DNA from: Baylisascaris procyonis
Lineage: Eukaryota > Nematoda > Chromadorea > Rhabditida > Ascarididae
Length of the DNA stretch: 64,000 nucleotides
Direction of reading: 5' to 3'
Assembly (NCBI GenBank): GCA_037389465.1
Contig: JAZARR010000213.1
Span: forward strand, 3,206,501 to 3,270,500
The notes under the pieces were generated by a model. That model saw nothing but the letters and a program-made list of their open reading frames with translations. It was not told where the DNA came from and did not search any database. This document shows positions 36,280-48,200 of the stretch, in pieces; the stretch's first letter is position 1, and the number at the start of each line of letters is the position of its first letter. A program made the position numbers and the translations under genes.

Positions 36280-36513
36280 TCACTCCAGAAAACCTGGGAT
36301 GAAAGATAACGTGTTTAGGTAATTCCTGAATTTTTTCGCACAGAAAACAAATGAATCCCTCGCGAAGTCCTCCTTGTTCGTGTGGTTCATTGTTTTCATC
36401 GCCTCCATGCGTAATTCTGCGATATTAAACTTATTTACGTCGAGAACATCCACGTAAAATGGTACGAAATAGCTCAAAAGGTTTCTGAATAGTCGACATG
36501 AATCTCGCTTCAT
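36280..36513 (-). CDS. Unrecognised 77-codon frame
   Basis: ATG to TGA with soluble, helical, protein-like composition: SYFVPFYVDVLDVNKFNIAE, then a charged helix ELRMEAMKTMNHTNKEDF and FCAKKFRNYL. No signal peptide, no cysteine pattern. It could be a small gene or an exon of a larger one; an AG acceptor (TTACAG... no; CTGTAAAAG) just upstream is weak. No homologue comes to mind. Confidence 0.28.
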   Translation of the reverse strand: MKRDSCRLFRNLLSYFVPFYVDVLDVNKFNIAELRMEAMKTMNHTNKEDFARDSFVFCAKKFRNYLNTLSFIPGFLE

Positions 36514-39500
36514 ATCTATTGTTCTTTTACAGAAGACAATATTTCAGGCGATTTTTGAAAGTTTTATAAGAGAAATGTGGTCCACAGATCAAAAGCGATA
36601 AAACTGTTGTACCGAAATAATACTGACGTAAAGCCCTTTATGTGCATAACGTTAGTATGGACCCAGATGAATATGGTGCTCTGGGAGAACTAAGTTAAAA
36701 AAAGAAACAAAAATTTTTTGAAGCAGAAGGTAAAAGCAAACATTACGCGCGTATGAGCAGGGACGCAATAGATGACTGCTAATAGACTAGATAGTTGTTA
36801 AGAATGCAAGAAGTAAGGTGCGAATAGATTACCTATGAGAAAAAAAGGTGAGGACGTTTTGGCCCTTATCCGTTGACATGTGCACTGAGTTATGCGCGGG
36901 CCATCTTCAGAGCGAAACGCATAACTCTGTTAGTATAAGAATCTATATAGACAGCTGAAGTAATAGTAGAGAAAATTAGAAAGGAATGCAAAAAAAAAGA
37001 ACTCTTGTCTCAATAAACGAAAAACGTAAATGAAGAAAAATTGTAGTAATTATAAAAGTTGTACACGATAACACAGACCTCATCACCATAGACTGAAAGA
37101 ATAAAGGAAAACGAAAGCCTAAGGGTGGTACAATAGAAGAAGCAGTATAGAAAGTGAGGTACATTTATAATTTATCTATTAACTTGGGAATAGAGAACGC
37201 GGCAGGTTAAAAAATAATATATAATGACGCATATAGTCTACAGAAGTGAACCATAAACTTAAACGGAGATAACTGATAACCGATAAACCTAACTTTACAT
37301 GTTAAGGGCATCGGCCTCACAGCGGTAACATGCACAGCAATATTTATTTGATCTATGTTTCATAATAGACCTATCGAAGCAATGTGAATAAGATTAGAGG
37401 CTCATTGAGACATTCTCAAGACGGAATACTCATACAAAATATCACAACAGTACTGAAGAGCGATAATCAATAAACCTTCATATAGGTGGTCAAAGCGATA
37501 GTACTACGAAGTGGCAGCACAAGTTAGAGCAATATTTATTTAACGTTAAACCTACAGAAAGAGTACCTCTATACAACTGAAATGTTGCATAACACAGAAG
37601 ACCATTTGATGGCGTCATCGAAGATACATCTCGCACAATTTCCATCTTCTCACATCCATGCACCATTGGTTTCAGGAAGGTTTCTTCCCAAGAAATTTTC
37701 GACAGTCATGCAATTTGCATAGGTTCCCATAGTATTTATTGCCTGACTTCATTTGAATGAAATTGATCTTTATTTATAAATGATCATACTGTGATATTCC
37801 AGCAAATGACAGTTGCGGTATTAAAGTTTTCGAACATGGAGAATCGAATGTTTTGTGGATATCGAGTAGAGGCTATTTGATGGTAAGATCGCATTAAATC
37901 AGCGCTCGTCCTATGGAGTCGAGTATTTTTCGCAAATTCTCATTGGAACTGACCGAAATATTTCTCTCATTTTATCAGACTTCATGCTGTTTTTGTCAAA
38001 TGCGATGATTCTGATGCTGACAAGTCGAGAAATATCCACTTTAGCAAGTGGTTTCAAATAGCATCTAGGAGAAAATATTTTTTTTTAAATTTTTTCACAT
38101 TTCCATTTCGTCGACTGTGAAGTTTTTCCACCCATTTTTTGTTCAGCTTCTCTCTCAGTGTTCAGCTCGCGGCGCCAAAGCTCCTTCTTGAAAAACGACA
38201 GATTGGTTTCCTTCTTGATGAGCATTTTCACTCGGCTTGATACTAGAGATGAAACTGAATGCTCACCTTGTATCTGGCTTGTCTGATCACCAATGGGAGA
38301 ACTAAAAAATCACTTAGCCGTAAACATTCCCATTCTCAGGGCTGAAAGGATGCTTCAAACTCTAATCAGTGGGCAATCTTCATTAACGGCTCGTGTAATA
38401 AACGCAGTGTCCAGATCCCATTGTCTCTGAGCCTTCTAACGTAGTGGACCCCACAGAATTCTCTCAGAACAGTGCGAACTTGCCGTACACACTAGGTTCA
38501 TCTCGTTATGAAATAGTTTGCTCAGATGCAATCATCATAAATTTCTGCTCTACTATTGTCGTCTTTGCACTGTGGCTTCTTCAAAATGCACATTCCTACT
38601 CCTTTCGGTACAATTTCTTGCCACATCAGCAATACTCCCGTTCTCTAAATCAATATCACTCTGTTCCAAAAAAAATTTTTCTAGAGATCTTCTTGCTCTT
38701 ATTGAAATCCCTATTTATTTCACTATAATATTTAGAGGGGAAATTTACAATGTGAGGTATTTATGGCGTTTCGCATTGACTTCGCTGTTTCACTACTTTT
38801 TTTTTCGCATTGTACTGAATGTAGTGAATATTTCCTGTTTGTTGTATGTTTTGTTTTCGTGTATTTGTTGATGCAAATACTTTTTAAAAGCTCGAGATTA
38901 CACTATTTGATCACTTACAATTATTTTCAATTTCCTCTTTTATTAGACGAAGAAATTTCTCATCAATAAAATACCGCAAAATGTGGATAGCAAAAAAAAA
39001 AAAAATGGAATGGGCATTTTTCTCATCTCAATAGGCCAATGTCACTTCTGTCGATGCTTTTTTATGTGCTCCACCCTAAAATGTGCGCACCACCAGTCAT
39101 ATTTTCTCAATCGTACACACTAGCTTTGCAATGATGGATGAAATGGAACCCGTTTGTTATGTTTTGGAATGTGCTCGTTACACCCGGTTGCACAGTGATG
39201 CCTTGATCGCTTCGATGCACTTGCACTAATGAGCAACACGCTCATCATGCTGCTATTTCAGCATCAATTCGACGTAGATTCAACGAACCTTTCAGCTATC
39301 AGATGGAAGGGAACCCGCGTTGAAGAATGCACAAGACAGGAGTAGGATAAACTTTAGTTATCTTTAGTTATCTTTAGTTATCTTGGATACCACACGGCTG
39401 GGGTGGAGAATACGTGTATAGTACTGCTTATGTAAACCATTGTGGGTGTCTAAGTGAGACTCCCTCGAGATCATTTACATAAGTAATCTATACAGCGAGT

Positions 39501-39619
39501 CAGCAGCGATCTCCTAAAAAGTTATCAGTGAATGCTATGTATGTCCGATGCTGCCGTTAGGTGTCTCGCCACCCTATAGTAACCATATCCTCACTGATGC
39601 AGTTGGTGCTAATTTTCAG
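36514..39619. other. No gene recognised, includes short tandem repeat
   Basis: AT-rich. Frames at 38444-38969 are hydrophobic and low in complexity. The only clear structure is the 10-base tandem repeat at 39352-39381. Confidence 0.35.
39352..39381 (+). repeat. Three exact copies of a 10-base unit
   Basis: The unit ctttagttat is repeated exactly three times, followed by a partial copy (ctt). Confidence 0.9.
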
Positions 39620-39818
39620 GAGATGCTTCCTAAGAGCTGAAGATAGGTCGGAGTCGTCATCGGTGAACCTCGGCAGTCCTGGCTATGTTGATGAAGCCGT
39701 GTTGATTAATATCCTCCGCTTCTCTCTGCAGATATTCGTTATCACTGGATGCTCTTTTGCTGTGGAGCTTTGTAGGGAGGGGAAATGCAGAACATCTCTA
39801 TTTCAATTGCCGGAGTGA
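39620..39818 (+). CDS. Candidate terminal exon, unrecognised protein
   Basis: A strong acceptor (GCTAATTTTCAG) is followed by an open frame to TGA of about 66 codons: RCFLRAEDRSESSSVNL, GSPGYVDEAVLINILRFSLQ, then a hydrophobic VITGCSFAVEL and a Cys/Arg end. The composition changes sharply from the AT-rich flank and looks coding. The frame needs two bases from an upstream exon, which I did not find. An AG (CTCTGCAG) inside could be an alternative acceptor. Family unknown. Confidence 0.35.
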
Positions 39819-40483
39819 GCGTTATTTCAATGAAATGGCGCTCGTGACTCCGAATCGTTAACAAAATATATAAGAAATCACATTTTTTCGTCGCACATTT
39901 CGCATGCAATGATATGGAACATAACTTTGCTAAAAGCTTAAGTAAATGAGATTGAAAGAGGCGATATTGCGACAACTCGTTATGTGTACTCACTTATAAC
40001 GCTTCTGCTCATTATATTATCGGTTGAACATCCTGAAATGCATATGGTTTTTTGTTTGTTTGTGGGCATAATGCTTTAACTTCGAGAAATTTAAAACTTT
40101 CAAGCATGTATTGCAACAATTTCCAAAAAACTTCAAGCCCTGAAAGAAATCAGGGAAGGGGAAAAGGGGACAGAGCAAAGTATATGGAGGCGCATTTTCG
40201 CGTTCTCGCTGAACAGTGAAAACGATGAACAACTCGTACTTCAATCCGCGGTTGTTTGCAAGAAAATCGATGATTGTGGCTTATGGAAAAATTCCCTGGA
40301 ACATATTCGATATGATGAGGCATTATTTAAGCTGCATGCTTTCAAAAAATTGTTCCCTAACAATTTTCTCTTGTATAGGTGACTTATGTTCATTGCCTAG
40401 CGATCGCTCTTCAGGGATTTCGTGGTAGCATGAGAAGGTTGGTTTCGATGTATGATGAACGATTATTGCGCTAAGGATGCATT
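39819..40483. other. No gene recognised
   Basis: A plus frame at 40216-40428 and minus frames at 39742-39993 and 40017-40244 lack motifs. Confidence 0.3.
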
Positions 40484-40642
40484 ATGGGATCGGACTTCAA
40501 GATCAATGGTTGGCTGACTGTTGCAGGTCTCATGCTGCTAGAGCCATTTGGCGGGACTCTTGGTGAGCCCATATTCGTTTAGATGGTGATAGCAAAATGA
40601 ACGCATCCATCAGACCAGAAGTTGTCCCAATAGCACCGCATG
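40484..40642 (+). CDS. Two-exon candidate 5' end, unrecognised protein
   Basis: ATG at 40484 opens a frame (MGSDFKINGWLTVA) to a donor GCAG|GTCTCA at 40527. A 56-base intron ending TTCGTTTAG leads to a 60-base exon (40583-40642) reading GDSKMNASIRPEVVPIAP and closing with the strong donor CATG|GTAAGTG. Phases match (1 to 1). The intron length is typical of short nematode introns. Downstream exons were not identified. The second exon is better supported than the first, whose frame alternatively runs on to a stop at 40581. Confidence 0.38.
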
Positions 40643-42839
40643 GTAAGTGCCCTATGAGAAACGCTCTCGCGATGAGCCGAATTCTCAGAAATTTGGTGCG
40701 AACGGTAAATTTACTTTTGAGATATATTATTAATGGGAATATTTAATCCTTCTTTCTCCTGTTCAACAAATCGTTGCTTGCAATCTGAGAACGAATCCTC
40801 CTCATTGCGTTTTGCAAAATTAGTTTATTGGACCTGTTCAATTGCGTTCTGCGAGCAATGAGGCAGCAAATCTGCTTTAAACCTCCTAGTTCCGTATTCA
40901 TTCGTGAAGCTTGCAAGAGCAGAACTTCAGATTCATCGGTGAAAAAAAAAAAACGAATAGAGAAGAAGATATATTGGCACTCCTAAAAATTCACAATGCC
41001 TTTCCGCATCAATTCGCGATTGTTGCATCATAACGCCTGAAACACCTCGTATTGTGATGAGAAATTCTTATGCCCGACGATGGCAAGCATCTACTCTAAA
41101 ATTCTTTTCATGGAACAGAGTTTCGAAATAGAATATCCTTCAGAAATCATTACATATGATTCTTTCGGTGCATCCGAGATTTTGCCTATCAAATATGATG
41201 GCAGGGCGATTGAGCTGCATTCCAGCAAAAGTTTTTTTTTCTAAATCTCCAACCGAAGCCAATTAAAGCAGCTGTTGAATACAACATTATAATGTATGGT
41301 GGAATGTGAGATCAAAGGAGGTGAGGAAAACGGATAGGCGCAATTTATGCATATAAGACGGATGAGTTTCGTCTTTCGATTTGTGCATCTTTACGAACGA
41401 TGATACACCGTTCCCTTTCCTACTTTTTTAAACCAATAGCATTTGCTCATTCTTCTCATAGCATGTAATCTGTGATTATTATTATAATGTGGATGAAAAT
41501 GATATGCGGGAAGCTTTGAATACTATCAGCGGCTGGTCTTAAATGTAATTTTTGTTTTTGGCACTTTTGTATTATTCTATATATTACTTTATATTATTGT
41601 TCAAACAATTGAGCTTTGATATATGAAGTGAACTGAATATCGAAAAACACATATACAGTGAGCCATAGTATGATCAGCGCATAACATATCGCTCATGCTC
41701 TGATTGCACTCATGTGCATCTATTCCGCAATTTCGATTCCTAAGCGAGTTTGTAGCCAAGAAATTTAAGTGGTCTAGATTGCTCTAGATCTATACTTTAA
41801 AATCCAGAATCTCCCACTGTATCGTTTACTTCAGCGAGGCTTCAACGATGAAGATATATGTGAAACGCTACCGTATTCCCAACCAAATAGCCATTAGAGA
41901 CTTGTATTCATTTTTAGTTCGTCAGTTTTATTTCGCTCGAGTTAAGTTCGATAAGAATATAGAACATCAATGAAGGTATGAGATGAAGTGCAAAAAGTGA
42001 TATTAATCAAATTTTTGGACGATGGAATGTCACAATCGCGTAGGATGAACTAACACATCGATGGGAGTCGGATATCGAAGAACCAATAATCAATTTTCAC
42101 AACTTAACTAATACCGCTTCGTTGCATGAGCAGGTAATTGATCATTGAAAGTGCATCTCGCATCCTTTCAACACGGTATCAGTGAAGGAAGATGAGCTGT
42201 GAAGTTGCAGTGTGCGTTCTGTGTGCGAAACATCCATCCTGCTTATATTGGCGGCAAACGGACAATTCAATGGTCACATTGAATATTTGCACGGATCGTA
42301 CTTGTGTTTGCGTTCGTATTGGTTGTATTTGGTTAAGCAGGACGAATTGTGAACATTATCCTGGTTTAGTGTGAGCAGCTTCTGGCCTCCGTGAGTTGCT
42401 GCTTACTAGAACCTCTTAAGCACCACTGTGAGATCGTAATTTATTTTTCCCAGTAATAAAGAATAGGTTGACTATCGATCGATCTTCGACCTCGTACTTA
42501 GGAAGGCTCTTTAATATAATGTTTTTTCGCTGAGTGGCCACAACTGAAATTTGGTCATCACCATACGTTATCTTTCTTTGCCCCGCAGTACCTTCCAGCA
42601 CACTTCCGACATTAGGGAATGTGATGTCTTTATGTTCGCGGGGCTGGCTGGTCTCTTTTGCACCGAAGCTCGCCCCATGTCATCTTCGTTGATACTGATA
42701 TCAACCCCCTACGGATACTTCTAGCTGGTGGCAAAAAAGGCAACAGCAACGAAAGGTGGTGTGATGACCGCAGGATTGAAATCGGTTCGGTGTTCGAACA
42801 ATGCCTCTCAGATGAGGTGGCAAAAGTGGCGCTCCACAG
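40643..42839. other. No gene recognised
   Basis: Plus frames at 42192-42374 and 42658-42891 and minus frames at 42416-42931 overlap one another without motifs. They may include exons of the gene ending at 42923. Confidence 0.3.
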
Positions 42840-42923
42840 TTTGTTCCATCGACCATGCTGGATGCATCAGATGACAAGCGAGAACTTGTAAAGAAAGCAA
42901 TGCGCTTAAAAAAGCGATCATGA
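42840..42923 (+). CDS. Candidate last exon with basic tail, unrecognised
   Basis: After an acceptor CGCTCCACAG the frame reads FVPSTMLDASDDKRELVKKA then MRLKKRS and stop. The acidic-to-basic helical end is protein-like. The open frame extends 24 bases further upstream (GGKSGAPQ) to a TGA, so the exact acceptor is uncertain. No family assigned. Confidence 0.3.
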   Translation, partial: FVPSTMLDASDDKRELVKKAMRLKKRS

Positions 42924-43670
42924 ACTTCCACCTCTTAATGATTTCTTTCTATTTTAATCTCAAAATTTAATGAGCATTTCGAGACGTTGAACTGGTATAA
43001 TGTTGAATTGAAACGAGAGAGGAGAAAACAACGAATATCATAGAATATAACCGGTTTTTCGAGGTGATCATCGTAAAAGCTATTTATCGTCAATGTATGT
43101 TACAACAATTTTTCATAATTTAGTGCAAATCATTTGTAAATTACTTTTTTCTTTCATATATTTGGTGTGTGTGTATGTATGTGTGTGTGTGTGTGTTTTA
43201 GAAAGAAGAGCTTGCTTGCTATGTTGGAATTGTTCAGTGGATAGTCAGTGATGCGTGAACGAAAATTTCTTATTCCCAATATGTGTTCTTGTAGAAATTA
43301 TTTTTGGATTTTTATATTTAGCGTTTTGAAAATTAACGTCACTTCAGTGTGCATTCTTTCGATCGAATGTTCACTTGACTCGGGTTAACGATACCACTGG
43401 ATCGACCGTTTTTTTTTTTTTTGAGCGACTACAGCCGCGTATTTCCAGCTTGACACTGACAACCGATTGGTAAAAAGTGAAGCTTCATTAGGCGCATTGA
43501 AAAGATTACGCATACACTCCAAACATTACAGATATTGTCTTATTCAATTTCTATGTCTGCGTTGGTTAGAGTTTGTTTCACCTTCTCAGTCATACTCGCT
43601 TCCTCATAGAGCTGCAGAACTGTTTTAAGTTTGTCTCTGACGAATTTAATCGTAACTCATATAGCCGACT
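42924..43670. other. No gene; TG microsatellite and poly-T
   Basis: Non-coding, AT-rich. It contains a TG/TATG microsatellite and a run of 14 T at about 43409. Confidence 0.5.
43164..43197 (+). repeat. (TG)n microsatellite with two TATG interruptions
   Basis: gtgtgtgtgtatgtatgtgt continuing as uninterrupted GT to 43196. Confidence 0.95.
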
Positions 43671-43855
43671 ATGGTGGCGAACTCTTTTGGCTTTTGTTAT
43701 CATGGAAAATTGACAATACCACATTTGCTCTTTACTATGAACGATTTCCGAGTGTTGACAAAGAATGGAAATGCTTCCAGTTACACGGTGATTGGTCTCG
43801 ACAAGAACGAGTTTGCTTCTTCATTGGCAACGAAAAGATATGAGTTTCAATTCAG
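43671..43855 (+). CDS. Candidate 5' exon of unrecognised gene
   Basis: ATG at 43671 (MVANSFGFCYHGKLTIPHLL) continues as FTMNDFRVLTKNGNASSYTV and IGLDKNEFASSLATKRYEF to a strong donor TTCAG|GTAAGTTG. The upstream TAG is only six bases before the ATG, preceded by CATATAG, which could serve as a cis or trans acceptor. The composition is coding-like with codon-level coherence to the donor. Downstream exons are not found. No family recognised. Confidence 0.38.
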
Positions 43856-44705
43856 GTAAGTTGTAGGCTGATTGAAAGATTCGTCCTATGAATGTTCTAA
43901 ATTTCAACAATATTTTTATTTCAAATAGTTAAACATCTACTGAGTTCTTCTCACACTAGATCACGAGCTCTGTTCTGTATTTCTACAAATGCTTTCCTAG
44001 CCACCTCTGAACTGTCACTTTTCGTTTTGCTTGAGTTTCGTATCATTTTGCGACGTCACGATGTAATAGTTGATCAAGCACGAACATATGCAAGAACACA
44101 TGAATGTTAACATAATAAACTACTGAATATGAATAACACAATTCAAGTTTGCTCCGCTCGTTGGTTTATTATTTATTAGAGGATTTAGAGGAAAATGTCT
44201 GTTAACTTTAGGATTTCTTAATGGGGAAGGCATTCAGTTTATCGGATGGAATCACTAGGTGAGAAACATGCCATTGAGAGAGAATAAAAGCAGGTTTGGG
44301 CACCATTTCAACGTATACTTCATTGAATGATTCTAATCACATTTGAAAATTGCGGAGAAAAAAATTTGTGCTCTTTGCACAATGTACGCAGCTGAGCACG
44401 TGGATCGCTTAAGCATTCCTAAAATTTCGATTCATTTCTAACTGCATGGAGCGTGGGAAGTTAATGCATCCTTTTTTCCAATTCCTTGAGAAATCAGCTC
44501 ACTCATGAACACCTCTCTCGTATTTCCACCTCTTCTCTGTCCTTTACAACGCGTCGATCTTTTAAAATTCACGCTTTGTGCTTTAGAATAGCCCGCTATT
44601 GGGCGCTGCAGAGTGATTCGATTTATCATCTGCTGTACTCGTTCTAGCAGAGGATGCCATGTGGGTAGTTGTATTACTATGGAATAAGTGACGCACATGT
44701 ATACT
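43856..44705. other. No gene recognised
   Basis: A minus frame (44438-44806) begins inside the TA repeat and is likely an artefact in its first third; the rest ([14 protein letters not shown]) is basic but unplaced. Confidence 0.35.
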
Positions 44706-44713
44706 AGCGAAGT

Positions 44714-44771
<58 letters not shown>

Positions 44772-44772
44772 A

Positions 44773-44804
<32 letters not shown>

Positions 44805-44830
44805 AAGCGAAGTGCGCAATAAATAAATAA

Positions 44831-44884
<54 letters not shown>

Positions 44885-44892
44885 TATTTATA
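44706..44892 (+). repeat. Compound (TA)n / (AAAT)n microsatellite with 13-base repeats
   Basis: Two exact copies of agcgaagtgcgca (44706-44718 and 44806-44818) bound a 100-base unit of alternating TA interrupted by tgcgca. The second copy leads into aataaataaataaata, a further TA tract and ttatttattta, which is the reverse complement of the AAAT tract. The whole can fold into a large AT hairpin. Peptides read through it are meaningless. Confidence 0.95.
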
Positions 44893-44965
44893 TGCACATT
44901 TTAATTATTTATTTACTTGTTCATTTTTCTTTTATTTCCTTACTTACTCATTCGCTTGTTTATGT

Positions 44966-45262
44966 TTGTACGGAATGTGCTGGATCTCGGCAATGAAGGC
45001 CAGCGTAAATGATGCCATAAGATGGCTATCACAGACATGTTTGGCAATGTGCATCAATCAACATGTTCCGGTTTGTTCACCTTTGACGTTAGGCTGTTTT
45101 CGGCCGATATCATCACATTGGACTGTCGCCAATCCCACTCACTCGAAAACGGCTGCAGCTATATCTGTCCACCCTTCTTCCTATTTTTCTTTTGAGATGA
45201 GCATGTTACCCGCTGGAACAGAGGAAGTGAAGGAAAGGCCTTGGGTACAGCCGGTTTTATGA
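44966..45262 (+). CDS. Unrecognised 98-codon frame
   Basis: ATG to TGA, with clearly higher GC than its flanks. Reads MYGMCWISAMKASVNDAI ... PTHSKTAAAISVHPSSY ... MLPAGTEEVKERPWVQPVL. No signal peptide or domain is evident. The frame may be a real small gene, an exon, or part of a repeat element; nothing decides. Confidence 0.22.
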   Translation: MYGMCWISAMKASVNDAIRWLSQTCLAMCINQHVPVCSPLTLGCFRPISSHWTVANPTHSKTAAAISVHPSSYFSFEMSMLPAGTEEVKERPWVQPVL

Positions 45263-48200
45263 GCTCCTTATGGATTTTCAAACCTACTGGTCTGCGGAAA
45301 AATTAAACACATCAGTTTGGAAATTTTTTGAAAGGATCTAAATCAACGACTCCTGAGAGAAAAAAATGCGGCCTACCAAAGAATTCAATATTGTGCGCTT
45401 CCCTTCAACCACTAATTGAAAACTGCTGATTCTGGAACGCCCGAATCATTGAGTTGAAAAAAAAATCATCATTATTCAATTGCGGCATATGAAACGAGCT
45501 ACGGTGATTCAGGAACGTAACCTATTGCTTAGTGATGCTACACATTTTCCCCACGTTTCCCTTCAGCTGAATGATCTGCAATTAGCTGCTGCAAGAAGTG
45601 ACTTCAGGCTTGAAAGGTAAATGCGTTGATAGAATCGTGATTAATGAAGAGCAGAAATTCGCCTGAAGTGTTTTTGTTGTTCTTCTGCTCCATGTTCCCA
45701 TACTACTACTTTCACGCCGTTCTTGCGTAATTGCATTTGAACTGCCTTTGCTTCGAAGCTTTTTTTCGTTAGACCACCAACTGTTTCTCCACTCCAAATC
45801 GACGTTTCGTGAGTTCTCAGCTTGTTATGGAAAAAAAATTAAAAATTTGACTATAAAAGTAAGAGTGGTGAAAGTGTGCGACTTCCTCTTCAAGCTTTCA
45901 ATATATAGAGTTGAAACTCATCTGTCCGCCGTGAACTATGAAGTAAAACTACAAATATAGGAATTTATGAACAGTACGTTTCAATGATCGTACAAGTGAT
46001 ATGAAATAGGTCTTAGTTCAAAGGTCACGAAGATGTTAAAAAACACTCATTGCCCTGTCTCGCGAGAATATGCCATTGAACTGGTTAGGACAATTGAACC
46101 GCACTGTTTACTCTTTTGCCATTTTGATCTTGAGTTTTAATGACGAAGTGATGTTGTTGTAATCCTCAACGAATTTGCCTTCTTTTTCGCCTCGTAAAAT
46201 TGGCGCCTATCAACGCTAGTATTCTTTCATTTATTTTTAAGCACAACCATATTTTTTATAACGCTACAAAATCTACTAGCACTGTTCGTAGAAGCATCGA
46301 AACAAGTGTTTCAGAACCTCTGTCGCTAATTGTTTCCTTTTTTTTTTCATAAATTTGTGTGTGGTGATGTGAAAGCAAGCATTTATGAACCCTGTTAACT
46401 GCACTGTATAATTTTCGATGCGAAGAGTGCGGAAATTTGCTCGAAACAAATTGTTCATTAACTAGGTGTTTTTCATATGCTCGCATAGCAATGAATACGA
46501 TGTTTCGATGAACGTTTCAACCATAGCATTTATTTACATTTGCATTTTGCTAATACTCTATGTATTTCTTGATATTTCTCTCAGATGCGTGGCCATATTC
46601 TGTATTCATAGCATTTACCCAGACAAAAGAATCTTCGGAATCTTTGTTTAGTTTTTCACCGTATATGATCTTCTCACATCTTCATGGCGGCTTTTGAATC
46701 TCACATCCGATATCTAAAAATCAAAAACATGAATTCCATATCCCCTTTTATCAAGCGAAGCATTTATTCATTCGTCATTAAAATAATATAAATGCTTAAA
46801 TGGTTTCATATCACGTGAGCAGGAAATAAACAGTAAGTGCATGCGTGTAAGAACACGTTGTAATAGTCAGATCTATCTGAGTGCTAAAATGTAAGTGCAT
46901 TATAAAAATTGACACTCTCGTTTGTTTATGTATCGTAACGTCGTATAACAAAACACAACAAATATAGATTTACGACGTACAAGAAGTTGATGAAAATATG
47001 GTACACATGCGGTATACAAAAATACGGTAAATGCGGGGCCAAAAATAGACATCAGAACATGTAAGCGACAAAAGATTGTTTTTTTCGAAGCGCTAGCTTC
47101 TATGCGTTGTCTGTGATAGTTGATAGGAGAGTCTCACAACTAATCGCAACTATCAAATCCATGTTCCAATATATGCGCAGTTGGATTTTCATGGAATTTT
47201 GAAGTGATTTATAATTTTACGCAATTTTTTAACTATGAAAGCAGAAAAGATTGGTGATTAAATTATTGCAACACCATTATACGCACGTATTTTTAGGCGA
47301 GTGGATCAATATTTTTAGCATTATTTTCTACTGCGCAGAATCTATTTGCAAAATGACGGCAGCATTTTCGAATAGAGATATCTATGATCCTGTTTCCGCT
47401 TGACCATCTGTGCGACATTTCGTAGGCCTAATGTTAGCAATGACGAGTAATTTCTCAAAAACTGGAAGCTCTGCGGTGGGTTTCTCAAACGTTGAAAAAA
47501 ACCCTCTTTCAATAATCAGGTTTTTCGAGTTTCCCATCTTTTAGCTGCAGATGTTCATCAATAGCTGTTGCAGTCATATCTGGATACAGTCGCTTCATTT
47601 TGTGTTCTCATTCCTCGATGCACGCTAATGTACTTCCATATTGGTTTATTTATTGTGCCTCATTTCATTGAATTCTTTCGTTTATCATTTCACTCGTTCT
47701 TTTATTCACCTCTCTTCTACTCTTTTCAATCATTACGGCTAGCCTTGTTGACATATGTGCATTGAATTTTGGCTTTTTGCGCCAGCCCTAATGATTCTGT
47801 TATTGATCTGATTTTCCCGTTGCTTTCCTTTATCTCTCATTGATACTGCTCACCTAGGCAAGCTTATCGAAGATTTAAGATAGTATCATCAAATTCAGAA
47901 CTTGCTCATCCTTTAATTGCAGTTGTCCAGTGTAATTAAGTTATCACAAACGCAAATCACCGTGCTAGAAGATCTCATCTTATCAACTTCAACGGACATC
48001 GCATCCACATTAATGAGGTTTTATAAATTCAACGTCGCCTCTTTTCTTTCTCCGAATAATGACATCGCTTGCTGCTGCCAACTTTTTTTACCCATTTTTC
48101 TCTTGCTTTTTCTCATTCTTCCCATTCACTAATCGTCAATTTTCAAATAGAAATACGAGTTATTTAGCAAAAACTCGAGTAGATTACAACTCTCTCTTTT

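Noticed and set aside
44438..44819. Minus frames with Tyr-Ile repeats
   Set aside because: They are translations of the (TA)n microsatellite.
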